Shown here piece after piece: positions 11,269 to 22,388 of a DNA stretch of 64,000 bases. Below the pieces are notes generated by a model that saw only the letters and a list, made by a program, of their open reading frames with translations, made no database searches and had not been told where the DNA came from. Each line of letters begins with the position of its first letter. Position 1 is the first letter of the stretch. The position numbers and the translations under genes were made by a program. The DNA is from Gnetum montanum (lineage: Eukaryota > Streptophyta > Gnetopsida > Gnetales > Gnetaceae): assembly GCA_015680685.1 (NCBI GenBank), contig MNCI01013908.1, forward strand, positions 775,125-839,124, written 5' to 3'.

Positions 11269-12126
11269 ATGATGAGTGGTGAGGTACCCCTACACTCAAC
11301 CATATGAATACGAGCATGTACGCATGATCGGTTGAACTCTGTAGACAGACTAGTTGTGGTATCTAGATAGTTACATGTTGATTGTAGTTCACTATCTTTC
11401 CACCTAGACTAGTATTCTCTTATCATGTATGGTTTAGTCCAGAGTGAGGTCTATGACATGATTTCTAACACTAGGCTACTCCTAGAGACAATGGAAAATA
11501 ATCTTAATTAAACTAATAATCAATAGGAAATGCAGTCTATGCTAGCCTAAGTGCAATAAGCATCTGTCCTTAATCATCCATATGCATCTTGAACCTCATG
11601 TACTACTTTTGGGATTACCAAGCGCACATTACTTAAGCACTCCTATATATGCTACTAGGTTACCAAGTAGTTACACTTCAATGTTCATGATTAAGTCGTA
11701 CTCATTCTACATTTAACAACAAGAATACTAAATGATAGTAAAGAAATATTAACTAAGAAAACAATAAATAACAATAACAATTAAACAGTTAAAACTAAGT
11801 GAATAATACAATGATGGATTAATCTTGATCTTTATTACCGGTCATGTGCATGTCCAAGTACGTCACACTTGAATAAAGGTTCCATACAATTACAATCATC
11901 ACACTACAAGCATACACTGGAGAAAGAACTGAAATGAATTGAAAAATGACAAAATGACTCTATCTTAAGAATTACCAACTCCCCCTTCCTGTGCACCTGA
12001 ATGTGGTATTTATAGGCCTACACAAGAATCACGATATCGTGTATTCGATATCATTATCTAGGCTATGATATCGTGTACCTGATATCGAGGATCCAATATT
12101 GGGGCTTGGCAAAACATGATTCATCA
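11269..12126 (-). repeat. 5' LTR of element A
   Basis: 858 bp; plus-strand ends TGATGAGTGG and TTCATCA. The GATATC cluster is at about 12030-12097 and the minus-strand TATAAATA is at about 12009-12016 (tatttata). It differs from the 3' LTR by scattered substitutions and small indels, so the insertion is not recent. Confidence 0.88.
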
Positions 12127-12131
12127 TATGT

Positions 12132-12978
12132 GAATTGAAATAATGTCTACAGAATAACAAAGGTAAAATGCAAGCCCTAAACAGTCTAATGCTTTATTCC
12201 TATAATCATAAACATAGCTTACGAAACAATGTAGGTGCACATATGTTATTAATATAAAAAAGGGGGCAAAACATATAAAAAGCATTTATGAAATAATTCA
12301 CACAACTCAAGTTTGGGGAATTTGCTTCAAGAATTAGAATGTGGTTTACTAGAAATCATAACTAAAAACACTAATGCACAACATGCTTCTCAATAGTAAG
12401 TTGTAAGGGAAATGCATGCTACATAGTTTCTATTTTCTTTTTGTGATATTTTTTTTTGAAAAGCAATAAAGAAAAACTAGAGTTGAAATTCAATGATGAG
12501 AAAATATTGATCATTCATATATAGTTCAAGGGATTAATCATTTTGTAACTCTCCACTTGATATTCTTGTAGACTCATATGTAATATATTCTTGTAGACTC
12601 TCCATTGTGTTGGCTGTGGTGTGCAGTGGGATTGCTCTATCAAGTAACATCTCCTAATAAGGTATATTTGCTTCAAATTCTTCATAGTCTTTTGAGGTTC
12701 ATTGCTAATAGAAGTGATCATTCTTTGAATGTGCACCAAATGCTTCTTTAGCTTTTGTAATTACTAGTACCAATAGAAGGTGGTTGTTGTATAAGAGTTA
12801 ATTTTAAATAATCCAGGATTGAGCACTGGATCGTAACACGAGTGTGTGTATATTTGAGATTCTTCATTTCAACTTACACTAGGTCACAGCTTTTATGGTT
12901 GTAAATTCTTTTCCCATAAAAAGAGATATAATCACCTCTAGGTTTTTTATACATTTTATATAAGAATATTTGAAGAGA
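12132..12978. other. Old unique-looking sequence between element A and element E
   Basis: This continues the sequence interrupted by element A. A 74-codon minus-strand frame (12515-12739) has no recognised motif. AT-rich; I see nothing else that can be supported. Confidence 0.4.
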
Positions 12979-13584
12979 CATACTATTGGCACATTGTTAC
13001 CATTTTTACGAAGCAATGATGGTTCTTGATAGGCTTTGAGAAGTTGATAAAGTTATGCTACATTGATTTTCTAAAAAAAAATTTAAAGTTAACTTGCCAA
13101 ATACCTTAGATAAGGCAAAGATTTTGAAGGTGATATTTTAATTAAAATATCAAAGCAACATGGAGGAGAATATCAATTTTACATGAGGGATATATCTAAG
13201 CAAGGTGTATTATATTTTAATTGGAAAATTAATAAGCTTAGAAAGTGTATCAATCGAGTTCTAAAATTTCCAAAATACTATAACTATTAAAATACTAAAT
13301 TTATCATGCATTGCTGCAATGGGATGTTCAAGTAAAAAATAAGCAGCCATAGCATAACACCTAGTTATGGTTCAAGCTTCAAAACCTTAACAAATAGATT
13401 CCAACAATGCCATCATCTCAAATCTGCTGACCTCTAGGATTAAACCCTCACGTCCTTAAGTAATATTGGCATCCATGACCTAAGTGACTTGAACATGGCT
13501 CATAAGTGTGGTAGATTTGGTGTTACAGTTGCAATTTCCATGTACATCAAAGCATATATTTTAGCAAGTTTAACAAAACAGTCC

Positions 13585-14506
13585 ACAGGTGATGAGAGTG
13601 GTTACTCTAGTGGTTACTCTAGCGGTTACTCTAGTGGTTTATTCTAATTATTAGAGTGGTTACTCTAGCAGTTTATTCTAATTATTAAAGCAGTTACTCT
13701 AGCGTTTACTCTAATTATTAGAGTAGCTACTCCCAAGCCTATAAATACAGTGCCTAGGTGCACAATTGGAAAGAAGTCTTTTGGCAATCAAGTAGCGAAA
13801 CTCTTGTAGTCTATTTGAAAGTTAGAGTATTTTCCAAGTGCCCGTAGTGGGAGGTCTAAGTGTGGACGGATCTTTATTCGAGCATTGTATACCTGAGCAC
13901 ACCTTGTGTACGGCAATAAAGATGAGCTTTTCGATTCATCCTTGCAATAAAGATGAGATTTTTTTTCTTACTCATTTCTTTTATTTTATTTTCTTATGCA
14001 TTTATTTTATTTTATGCACTTTACATTTATGTTATTAGAACAACCATTCATTTTGATCAATTAAGCAAATCATTAAATTACACAAGCACGACCACTTCGA
14101 GCATGTGCGTAACACTTGGCAACCCAGTAACAATTAGCGTTTGGTAATCCTAGCAGTGTTGCATTGGTTCAAGATGTGTACGGCAAGTGGGAACAGATGC
14201 TGGTGTTAAGATTAGTTAGAACTTAGTTAATGAGTAGTTAAGTTAAATTAGTCACTTAGTTACCTCTCTCCTTCCCTACTAGCGCAGGACATAAAAACAT
14301 AAAAGCTATAAAAATAATATGCCCTAAGCTTACTTAACCATAGAATCGTGACATACAAGTAAGCTTGGGAAGATAATGATCAACTAACCCATCCTTGTTC
14401 CACAAGGGTGCATAAGCACTTAGTCCTTGGAATTCAACTGGATCGTGCGTGAAACACTTGTATTCGTATGGTTGAGCGTAGGGGTACCTCGCCACTCATC
14501 AATGGG
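13585..14506 (+). mobile_element. Solo LTR S (Athila-like), inserted in the 5' LTR of E
   Basis: The LTR is 13590-14501: it begins TGATGAGAGTGG, ends CCACTCATCA and is 912 bp. It has no PBS after it and no polypurine tract before it. The flanks acagg (13585-13589) and atggg (14502-14506) align with acgag at 61501-61505 in the E 3' LTR, which is an empty site with matching sequence on both sides. All three fit decay of one target, ACGGG, by transitions. S is therefore an insertion reduced to one LTR by LTR-LTR recombination. An AATAAA lies at about 13914. Confidence 0.88.
13597..13750 (+). promoter_or_regulatory. U3 of solo LTR S: GGTTACTCTAG tandem repeats and TATA box
   Basis: In the place where sister LTRs carry GATATC palindromes, S carries short repeats of GGTTACTCTAG(T/C) interleaved with TTATTCTAATTATTAGAG. 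TATAAATA follows (about 13740-13747). The downstream R/U5 part is homologous to the Z LTR, so only the upstream enhancer block differs. Confidence 0.6.
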
Positions 14507-15556
14507 GATCATTCCACAGAGCATCAAGCTCATCTAAGAATTAATGCTTCTAGATTCATGACATTCGTAGTTGTCAGTAATCACACATTTGCAAGGAATT
14601 TATAGCTACAGAGTTCCTTCATCTACAGATCCCTTGAGGGCAAAGCCCTTGGAACCCCTATGATACTTACCTTGGACAAGCTCCACCACATTGTTGTATG
14701 TCAATTTCTAAGTAGAGGACATCATGAAAAATCATGGTGGAAATGTGTAAAGAATTGGTGGTTGATTACTTGTCAATGACAATGCTCACATTGATAGTGA
14801 AGATGATGTTGTTTTCTCTGATCATTCATGTTGCAAAGTGGTGTCGGAAAAATTAATTGGAAATGATGCACCGCCATGTTAATCATGGAGGCAGAGACAA
14901 AGTTACAAGCAAGTTGTTGCTGCCTTGCAGAGGCACACGATGTTAATGGAGTGTGTGGCAAACACATTATGGTTCCTTATTGGTAGTTTGGCTACATTTA
15001 CTATTGCATTTTACACCTACAATTTTTTTCCACGATATTATAGTTTTACATTCCATACATTTGTATTAAGGTTTTGGTATGGAGTTATAAAATGATCAAA
15101 AAATAATTATAAAATAAAACCATGATATAAAAAAAAGAAGAAGAATAAAATATAATAATTAAATTTGAAAAATGAAGTTCAAATTGAGGGAACATATGTA
15201 ATCAACCATAGATTGGCTATCTTGCATTTGTATTTAGGTGACCTAGAATTGAAAAAGGCACCTCAAATTAGAGTTATCTCTACTTTAAAGGCTTGAATTA
15301 TGTCTTGCTTCATAGAAACATATATTATAAGGGTTGATGTGCCAAAAATGGTGAGCTCATATTAAGGATAAAGCCTCAAGAATATTAAGAGAAATAAAAT
15401 AAAAGATTTATAAGTTAGTTATTAGGCAAGACACTTACCAACTATGGCTTAAATTTCTCATGGAAGTTATAACTTCTTAGGATGGTTATGAATTAATCCC
15501 CTAGATATTTGTAACACCCTTAAATCCTCATGATTATTGTAACTACCCTAAAGCCA

Positions 15557-15568
15557 CTATAAAAGGGG
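15557..15568 (+). promoter_or_regulatory. TATA box of element E 5' LTR
   Basis: CTATAAAAGGGG, a strong plant core-promoter TATA, conserved in the 3' LTR at 62510-62521 with the same flanks (aagccac...cttcaaagg). It defines a U3 of about 1.7 kb without S and an R-U5 of about 1.4 kb. Confidence 0.7.
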
Positions 15569-16722
15569 CTTCAAAGGTAGAATTTGGAAGAGGATTGTGG
15601 AAAAGATACTTAGAAGAATATTAAATTTGTAAAGCATGGTTTGCTAAAGACATCAGTTCAACTACTTTGTTTTAATCCTATGAGTTCATTTCTTCTCATT
15701 TTGTCTTAGTTACTTAGCTAATGGTTTAGATAGTATTGTGCTTGGCATTTAATTTTTGGATTTTCTATGTTACCTTTATAGCTCTGTTTTTGTGCAATAT
15801 TAGACTTCTATTAGGTTTTCCATACAAGAGCTTATGTTGTATTAGGAAAGGCATCTTAAGTAATTTATTAGTAATGTCTTATAGAAATTGCTTATTTGAG
15901 TCTAGGGAATTAAGAAAATCTTTGATACTTTGCAATGATTGAAATAGCTTTATTTCTTTTAATGTTTATTTCCTTAATATTTCAATCTTGAAATTGTAAA
16001 AATCTTTTAGAAGTTCTTTTTTTGCAATTCTTGATTGATATTAACTAGCCAAAGAAGCTTGTATTTGGTCATTTACAAAGCATTTTGGTAGTTAAATAAG
16101 AGTGTATTTTATGAAATTTCTTGTTGAGATTAGAGGGTTTGAACAATTTGCAATAGATTGAATTGGAATAGCTTTATTGCAAAGTGTTTTCTCATGTTAA
16201 TTTATCTCACTTAAATGTTTGAGATTCCACACAAATCTACTTTCTTTTCTTTTTCTAAAATCCAATGAATCTCACTCTATTTCTAGTTTTCTTATGGAAT
16301 TGTCTCTCTGGGGGAAATTAGGAGTAGATTGGCATAATTATGCTCAAGTATTTTTTGTGAAATTTTATTTGTTTTAAGTAATGTACTATAGGGACTATGT
16401 AGACTAAGTGATTTGACAATGTAGGAATCTTTAACAACTCACAGTATTTGACAAAGCTAGTTGAATTTCTTTTATGATAGTCAATTACATTTTCATTCAC
16501 AAACCCAAGCATTGCAACATTCATAACAATAAACATAGACTCATGAGTAGTTCGTTTCATAATCACTAAGACATGACTTATGAGAGTCTAAAAGTCATTG
16601 TGCTTAAATTTCTATGCCATATTAATCGAACCTAGAGATGGATTTTTCCATTTGCCCATAGGGAGGTATCTACCATACCTTCCTACATCTTTATAAATTT
16701 GGTTGCAAAGGACCAATGTAAG

Positions 16723-16859
16723 GAGAGCACTCTCACATGCCCAACGTGAAATACCTACAAAGAGAGCACTCTCACATGCGCAACATAAGAGACCTCAAAG
16801 AACAACCTTTGCATGTTTTCTATGCAAGGCACCTCAATGAAGAGCACTCTCGCTTGCCA
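16723..16859 (+). repeat. GAGAGCACTCTC tandem repeats in E 5' LTR
   Basis: Three copies of (G/A)GAGCACTCTC(A/G)C(A/T)TGC occur at 16723-16741, 16762-16780 and 16841-16857. Each core is nearly self-complementary. The block is absent from the E 3' LTR, where about 330 bp are missing. Confidence 0.6.
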
Positions 16860-17027
16860 AGTGTAGGGCAACTCCAAGGAAAGCCATCTCCTAACCCTTG
16901 GTGTTGCTAGAAGACCAGCAAGCACCTAAACCTTGTTGGAAGAATATCTTTGCATCCTATGACCTAACGTCATGAGACTAAAGGCATCCAAGTGTTGGCA
17001 GTCCCAAACATCCACCAATAATTCTTT

Positions 17028-17045
17028 TGGCACTAGAGGGAGGGC
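17028..17045 (+). other. Candidate primer-binding site of element E
   Basis: TGGCACTAGAGGGAGGGC begins 7 bp after the LTR end. TGG is the expected complement of a tRNA CCA end, but the rest does not match tRNA-Met or tRNA-Asp well, so the primer tRNA is not identified. Confidence 0.4.
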
Positions 17046-17322
17046 AAAACACTTGTTACCTAAGTTCATTACATTCAAAGAGATCGATAGTCCTAGCACA
17101 ACAATAGTTCTTTTCATTGCTAGGAGAACTTGAAAGAATTAGCTAGTATTTTGAGTTAATGACTACATAGACTAGTACTTCAGAAGATTTAGAATTTTCT
17201 AATCATAAGATTGATTATTCATTAGAAGAAGAATACAAATAAGTGCTTGAGTTTGGAACAAGTAGTGGAGTAAAAACTAGAAGGATAAAGAGATCACCTA
17301 TTTTATTTGATTTATTAGGAGA

Positions 17323-18690
17323 ATGCCAAAGAAATATAAGAGTTCAATAATCAAAAGGAATCCTAATAAGATGGCAAATCCACAACCAATGAATCCTTGG
17401 CAACAAGTTACACCATTAAGGTTCCAAAATTACAATGATATCTATAAGGTAGTTTACAAATATTTGCCTAAGCCTTTTATTTCTAGAAAAGCATACTTAG
17501 CTAAAGAATATATTCACTTATTTGAGTTGATTTTGGCTCATGAAAATGTTCAACACCAAGACCAAGCTTATAGGTTGTTTGTAGCAAATTTAAAGGATAT
17601 GGCTCAAATTTGGTATTCAAACTTGTCAAGCAATAGTATCACAATTTGGAATGATATGAAAAGTCTCTTATTAGCCTAGTTTGGCAATCAATTAGATCAA
17701 CAACAACTATACTGTGGGCACTACAAGCTAAGCAAGAAATTAAAGAGTCAATTAGAGATTTCAACATCAAGTTTGAACGAATTTGTGTGCTCTTTCAAAC
17801 ATAATATAGACCATCAAATGAAGTGCATAGAGATACTTATCTTGAGGCTATGAATGCCAATATTTCAATCTAGTTAAGGAGAACTCCAAACTTGCTAACG
17901 TTGAATGACTACTATAGTGAAGCTATACAATTAGAGAGACTACTGAACTTGAATAATGAATATTCCTGTGCAAAATTTTGCTCAACATAAGGCATTACCT
18001 TGGCCATCTCATATTAAGATAAACCAAGAGTTAGAAACCAAAGAATCTGAAAAAGGACAATTAATGAAAGACTTGGCCAACAAGGTAGTGAAACTAGAAA
18101 AAGCTTTGGCAAAAGTTAAAATCAAAGAAGAAAAGAAAAATAGAAAGTATAAGCATCAAGACACTAAGTTAATAGAAGATGACAATGAAAATGATCTTGC
18201 TATGTCTAGCTTCCTCGATATTGAATTGGATAACGAGCTATCTAGTGTTCATTATGCAAGCAATCTTCTAACAATAGATCTAGTGATACCTCTTCCCTAT
18301 CAAGTTCTAAAGAGGATATATCATCAAATGAAGAGTGTAATAACAATGAAGAAAACGGATATAATCTGCAATCAAAAGAAATATTAACTACTTCTAGGTC
18401 TCCAAATGTCATTCTGATCCATCTACTAAGAGGAAAGCTTTTGAACTAAGTAGAAAGGATAAAAATAAGAATAAAGAAGATCGAGTAGAGCAAAGTACTC
18501 AAAATTAGACTTTTAATAAATGGATGAAGAAACCAAGCTTTTATGAAGATGGAGAACATGATCTAGTTGAGGATCTTAAACATGTCAAGGCCAACCTTAG
18601 CATATACCAATTGTTACTGATAGCAGATCAACAAAGAAAAGCTTTAGAACTTATTAAACCAAAAAGGAGAGATGGAGAATCAGATTAATC
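17323..18690 (+). pseudogene. gag of element E
   Basis: Gag structural protein remnant. The first open piece (17323-17679, 118 codons) has the retrotrans_gag capsid pattern: FI.RKAYLAKEYIHLFEL, ANLKDMAQIWYSNLSSNSI, then W.DMKSLLLA, where a stop replaces the codon before FGNQLDQQ. After frameshifts, 17956-18387 encodes a Lys/Glu-rich coiled coil (ANKVVKLEKALAKVKIKEEKK). At about 18570-18690 LKHVKANLSIYQLLLIADQQ matches the short motif that normally precedes protease in OTA elements. The sequence then departs from the element, so protease is lost. The start codon follows the LTR end by about 300 bp. Confidence 0.7.
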
Positions 18691-19110
18691 TATGTATGTG
18701 TTGGCACATCTAGATCATTCCATGGGGTAGGCTTTATGAGGTTGTAGTGCTCTAAGAGGATCTTTACATTTTAACAACAAAATGGTACTCTTGGGAGACC
18801 TGTTCTGCTTTCAACAATGCATAATTCCATCATCTAGAATATATAAACTTACTTGTCCTAGCCCTTGTTGTTCAGTTAGCTCTAGATTCTGATGTACACT
18901 ATGGTAATGGAACAAAAAAATACATCTTATGACCTAGATGCTATCCTCATAGTCTCTTTTTCGTATGAATCATGGCTCTTTGGGTCTTCACATTGTTAAA
19001 TAGACTTATATAATAAAGTTGATCAAAGGGAAAGAGTGGGTTATAACTAGAATGTGCCTCTGCCCAATCACTTGGTGATGAGGTTTACATGTGCCACAAG
19101 ATACAGCATC
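18691..19110. other. Unassigned sequence after the E gag break
   Basis: No open frame or family match seen. It marks the transition from E into the 18.7-31.8 kb block of foreign material. Confidence 0.3.
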
Positions 19111-19114
19111 TTTT

Positions 19115-19905
19115 TGCAAAGTTCCTACACTTGGTCATGTTGTAGAAAGCTTTGGAGAAAAGATACATCCAACTTCTTCTGTAACACAGGGGGCAAGGAG
19201 GAGACTCAAATTCATATAAGAAAATTTTCCATGTAAGAGCAATTAACATGTAATTGTGGCTCAGCTGTTTCTGCACAGCCTCCCCCAAGGTATTCTAATA
19301 GAGGTCTTATTTCCAAGAATGAAACACTTGCTAGAATTGTTCCAATTGCAGCTTTGAATCCTTATCAAGATTGGTGGACCATAAAGGCTTGAGAGTCACA
19401 GATAAAGGGGAGCTTCGGTGCTTCAACCATGTGCAAAGAGATGGAAAAGTTTTCAGCTTTGATTTATTAGATTCTCGATGGTCGGAGAAATTCTGGTTAA
19501 GTATCGGTACGGAGGAAATTCCATGTGGTATATTGGTTCTTCTTTGTTTGCAAAATTATGACGCACATTGTTACGTTTGTGTTCTACTGCGCTGTGATTC
19601 CTGCAACAGTGCTGGTTCCAGAAGTTGAATTGCCTAAGTGGGGAGTTGTTTACATTCCTTTTACCATCACCATTCTCAATACGCTCAGCACACCCAGATC
19701 CTTCCATTTGGTGGTATTCTGGATCTTGTTCGAAAACCTCAGGTCTCTGCACAGAACCAAGGCAACCATCGTAGGCTTGCTGGAGGCAGGCCGAGTCAAC
19801 GAGCAGGTTGTAACTGGTATGTTCGCTTGGGCTGCAAGCTTGCAATATGGTCACCTGACCGGACGTAACCCAGCAGAGCAGACATCAGCCTGTACACGAC
19901 GTTAA
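19115..19905 (+). pseudogene. CslA-like: Cellulose-synthase-like A (mannan synthase) gene fragment
   Basis: The frame 19525-19905 reads VYWFFFVCKIMTHIVTFVFY, then IPATVLVPEVELPKWG, then TPRSFHLVVFWILFENLRSL and HRTKATIVGLLEAGRVNEQV. This is the conserved stretch after the QxxRW catalytic motif in family-GT2 CslA proteins, Golgi enzymes that polymerise beta-1,4-mannan from GDP-mannose. It includes two hydrophobic, presumably transmembrane, segments. At about 19119-19165 a short match (TWSC...KLWRK) to the H-RWSCGP-..L(F/W)RK region suggests an upstream exon, in degraded form. After VNEQVVT the similarity stops. There is no start, no catalytic DxD part and no C-terminus, so this is a captured or dead fragment. 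Confidence 0.7.
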
Positions 19906-19954
19906 TTTAATTTAGTATTTCAGCAAGAAAACACCAAAAATAAACTATTTCTCC

Positions 19955-20356
19955 TCACGCGGCTCTACCCCGAAGAGCGTGAGCCATGCGCTGCAAATAC
20001 TCCTGTGGTTCGTCGCTTGTGCTTAGCTGAAAAGAATTCGCGTACAATCGTGCCATGCCATATGAAGAAGAAGATGATGCATCATAAGCAGTTTCACAAC
20101 TGTAATTGCTGTTATAATTCTTGTAACTGTAATCAGACCGGTCACCAGTATTGCCCTCCTTTTGCATAATGCGGCAGCCTACCAAGGCGCCATTGTTTGG
20201 CTTTGGGAAGCTCATATGGGAAGCGTTCATGGTGCTGCTGTAATTAGTCAATGATACTGTCTGCTCTGCTCCAAATAAGACGATGAAAACAACTATGACT
20301 GTAATATGCGCGATGCCACCTGCGAGGAGACAACTATCAGGTGGGCTGCAACTCAA
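19955..20356 (-). CDS. Unidentified 133-codon ORF in a GC-richer island
   Basis: I do not recognise this protein. The N-terminal part has a hydrophobic run (GGIAHITVIVVFIVLFGAEQ) that could be a signal peptide or membrane anchor, followed by a Ser/Tyr/Asn-rich polar region and a charged end (DEPQEYLQRMAHALRGRAA). Base composition is higher in G+C than the surrounding retroelements and like that of the adjacent CslA fragment, so it may be a host gene piece carried by the same event. A short upstream ATG frame with a hydrophobic stretch (about 20422 down to 20360) ends in a stop, so an exon boundary is possible. It may also be a chance frame. Confidence 0.3.
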   Translation of the reverse strand: MSCSPPDSCLLAGGIAHITVIVVFIVLFGAEQTVSLTNYSSTMNASHMSFPKPNNGALVGCRIMQKEGNTGDRSDYSYKNYNSNYSCETAYDASSSSSYGMARLYANSFQLSTSDEPQEYLQRMAHALRGRAA

Positions 20357-20860
20357 CTGTTAGAACAGGCAATACACAAGAAAAGCCAAAACTATCGTTG
20401 CATTCATGCTTCTGGCATCCATAGTAAATGCTATGTTAGCAGTACCGGGGCCGACGAGCATGGAAACGTGTACGCAGCTACCTCATGATCCAATGCCATT
20501 ACCAATTCAAGACTGAACAGACTACTGCGTTTCAAAGTAGTTGTGCGTGTAGAAGAGAATGACGCCGTAATGGTGCTGGGATGGATGCAAGTGGGTCAAC
20601 ACATGGAAGTGGTTTTTCCAGGCCGCAGGCGAATGATTTTTGTTTCAACAGCTCCGTCATCGTCGTCACCGTTGACGGGATAGCCGGCAGTAGCAGCAAC
20701 ACAGTAGGCGTAGGTGCAACGCGGCATGCTTTGACGGCATCCACGACGATGAAGAATGCAACGCGGCAAGCTGTAAACCCTAGTTTCAGCGCCTGCAACG
20801 CCTGAACACGGTAGATATGATTAAATATAAAGAGTTTTACGCACCAATGCAAAGGGATTT
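20357..20860. other. GC-richer island of host-gene-like composition
   Basis: This region is richer in CpG and CNG than its neighbours. Frames on both strands (20532-20852 minus, 20581-20805 plus) are open but show no recognisable domain and are biased to Ala, Val and Thr. With the CslA fragment it forms a block of about 1.8 kb that does not look like the surrounding LTR elements. Confidence 0.35.
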
Positions 20861-21471
20861 GGTATAAAAATTAAAATAGACATCCGGTTATATCATGGGT
20901 TTCGATAAAAATTTATTTTAGAAAAAGGGTTATCATTTTAAAAAGGAATTCATGTGATAATTATCAACATCACACTTGCCACTTATAGCTTAAATTTCTA
21001 ATAACTCCCCATGGAAGTTACTATTGTGACTGAAAACCAAGGATCCTCAATGCAACAATTTCCCAACCTTGAATCTTGAGGGCCTCCCCAAGAAAAATGG
21101 AATTCAAAGTGCCCACGCTGATTTGGTAGATCAACCAAGGATTTATGAAATGTAAAACATGGGAATAAAAAAGAACCAAAATGCAAAACTAATAGCAAAT
21201 CTAAAATAATGCAAGGATGATAAACAAATATATTTCATACACAAAACCCAAAACTTAAAACTTTATTGAGAAAGAAAATAAAGAATAAGGTCGAGAAATG
21301 TGTACAAATGGTGCCTGAGTGGGCAGCAAAAGGGGATTCATTGGTGTAGGACTTCAAAGCCTGTTAAAGCTGATGAGATCGACTCCACAATCCAGGTACT
21401 AAGCCACTCTTGATATTATCAAACCTTCCTCAACTACTACAACCTCACATCTGTAAGTTGGGTCACTACTT

Positions 21472-21504
21472 TGGGGGGGAGGGGGAGGGGGAGGGGTGGG
21501 AGGG
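21472..21504 (+). repeat. G-run tract with quadruplex potential
   Basis: Runs of 7, 5, 5, 4, 3 and 3 G separated by single A or T, more than enough for an intramolecular G-quadruplex on the plus strand. Confidence 0.7.
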
Positions 21505-22388
21505 ATGTGCGCCGGCACGTGGTGGTGGTGAGAAGAGTAGAAAATTTGGATGCCAAATTGCTCCATGCTGGAGTTTGGAAATCTCAAAAGTACGATGTTG
21601 ACACCAAGAATCCACAAATCTCAAGGTGATTATGCTTCTACTATGAGTTCAAAAGGATGCAAACATGGAAGATTACAATAACCCTTGAGTGCTTGAAAAT
21701 GCCCCAAGTGTGGAATTGTGAAAAAATGGCTAAACTTCATTGAGAATTTGCTTAACAATGTAAAGTGCTAAATCTTATAAAAAAAAAGCTCAACTTTGCT
21801 GAAAATTGCTAGAACCTGTAAATGGTGGTAGAGGCTGGTTTTTATACGTTCTTTTGGGCCATGAATGGGGCTACAAAATGGCTATGATTTGGCTACAAAT
21901 GAACTACAAATTGGTTACTAAATTCAAGTGAGATGGGTGCCCAAATTTCAGGGGTTACTATACATAGTAAGTGCTTCACCCCATGGCCATTCCATTTATT
22001 ATAAATAGTAACCGGGGCATACCTTCCACGTTGGAAATGAATCTTCTACACTAAGCTCTCCACCATGCTTTCTAAAGTGGCTAGTCAACATTGAAGCACA
22101 TGAAGTGATAAATTTTTGGCTTTTGTGGCTTCCACGTTGGGGGGATGTAATTTTTCATGCTGGGGGTCAAGACTCCACGTTGGGGGGAAACTTCCACACT
22201 AAGGGCGAAAGGTTTCCAGGCTATGCATGTGGTCTCCATGCTAAAGGAAAAAAGTTTCCAAAACCCCCACCATTCCATGCTAGGGACAAGTGAGATTTAC
22301 CCCCTGCATGTGCTTCCAACATAGAAAAATGTATACCCCCATAAAACCCATGAAATTTCCTTTTTTGGCATTCCAAAAGGCATTTTTG

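Larger units (their letters stand above)
3179..12131 (-). mobile_element. Element A: pol-less Athila-like LTR retrotransposon (gag + 3' ORF)
   Basis: This is a complete minus-strand element. It has a 5' LTR (11269-12126), a tRNA-Asp PBS (11250-11267), gag (8951-11136), a non-coding stretch, a putative internal promoter (7464-7555), a 3' ORF (about 4218-6947), a polypurine tract (4032-4046) and a 3' LTR (3184-4031). Flanks gatgt (3179-3183) and tatgt (12127-12131) are a 5-bp target duplication with one mismatch. No protease, reverse transcriptase, RNase H or integrase motif was found between gag and the 3' ORF. Element D has those genes in exactly that place, so A reads as an internal deletion derivative that mobilised as a gag-only element. 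Confidence 0.85.
12984..17020 (+). repeat. 5' LTR of element E (interrupted by solo LTR S)
   Basis: Begins TATTGGCAC (TG decayed to TA; the 3' LTR has TGTTTGCAC) and ends CCACCAATA (CA decayed to TA; the 3' LTR ends CCACCAACA). Without S and its duplicated target it is about 3.1 kb. The TATA box CTATAAAAGGGG is at 15557-15568. Relative to the 3' LTR it carries about 330 extra bp (roughly 16570-16900) containing three near-palindromic GAGAGCACTCTC repeats. gag starts about 300 bp downstream of its end. Confidence 0.85.

Noticed and set aside
12515-12739. Minus-strand 74-codon ORF between A and E as a host gene
   Set aside because: No recognisable motif, no neighbours in frame and AT-rich composition; not enough support.
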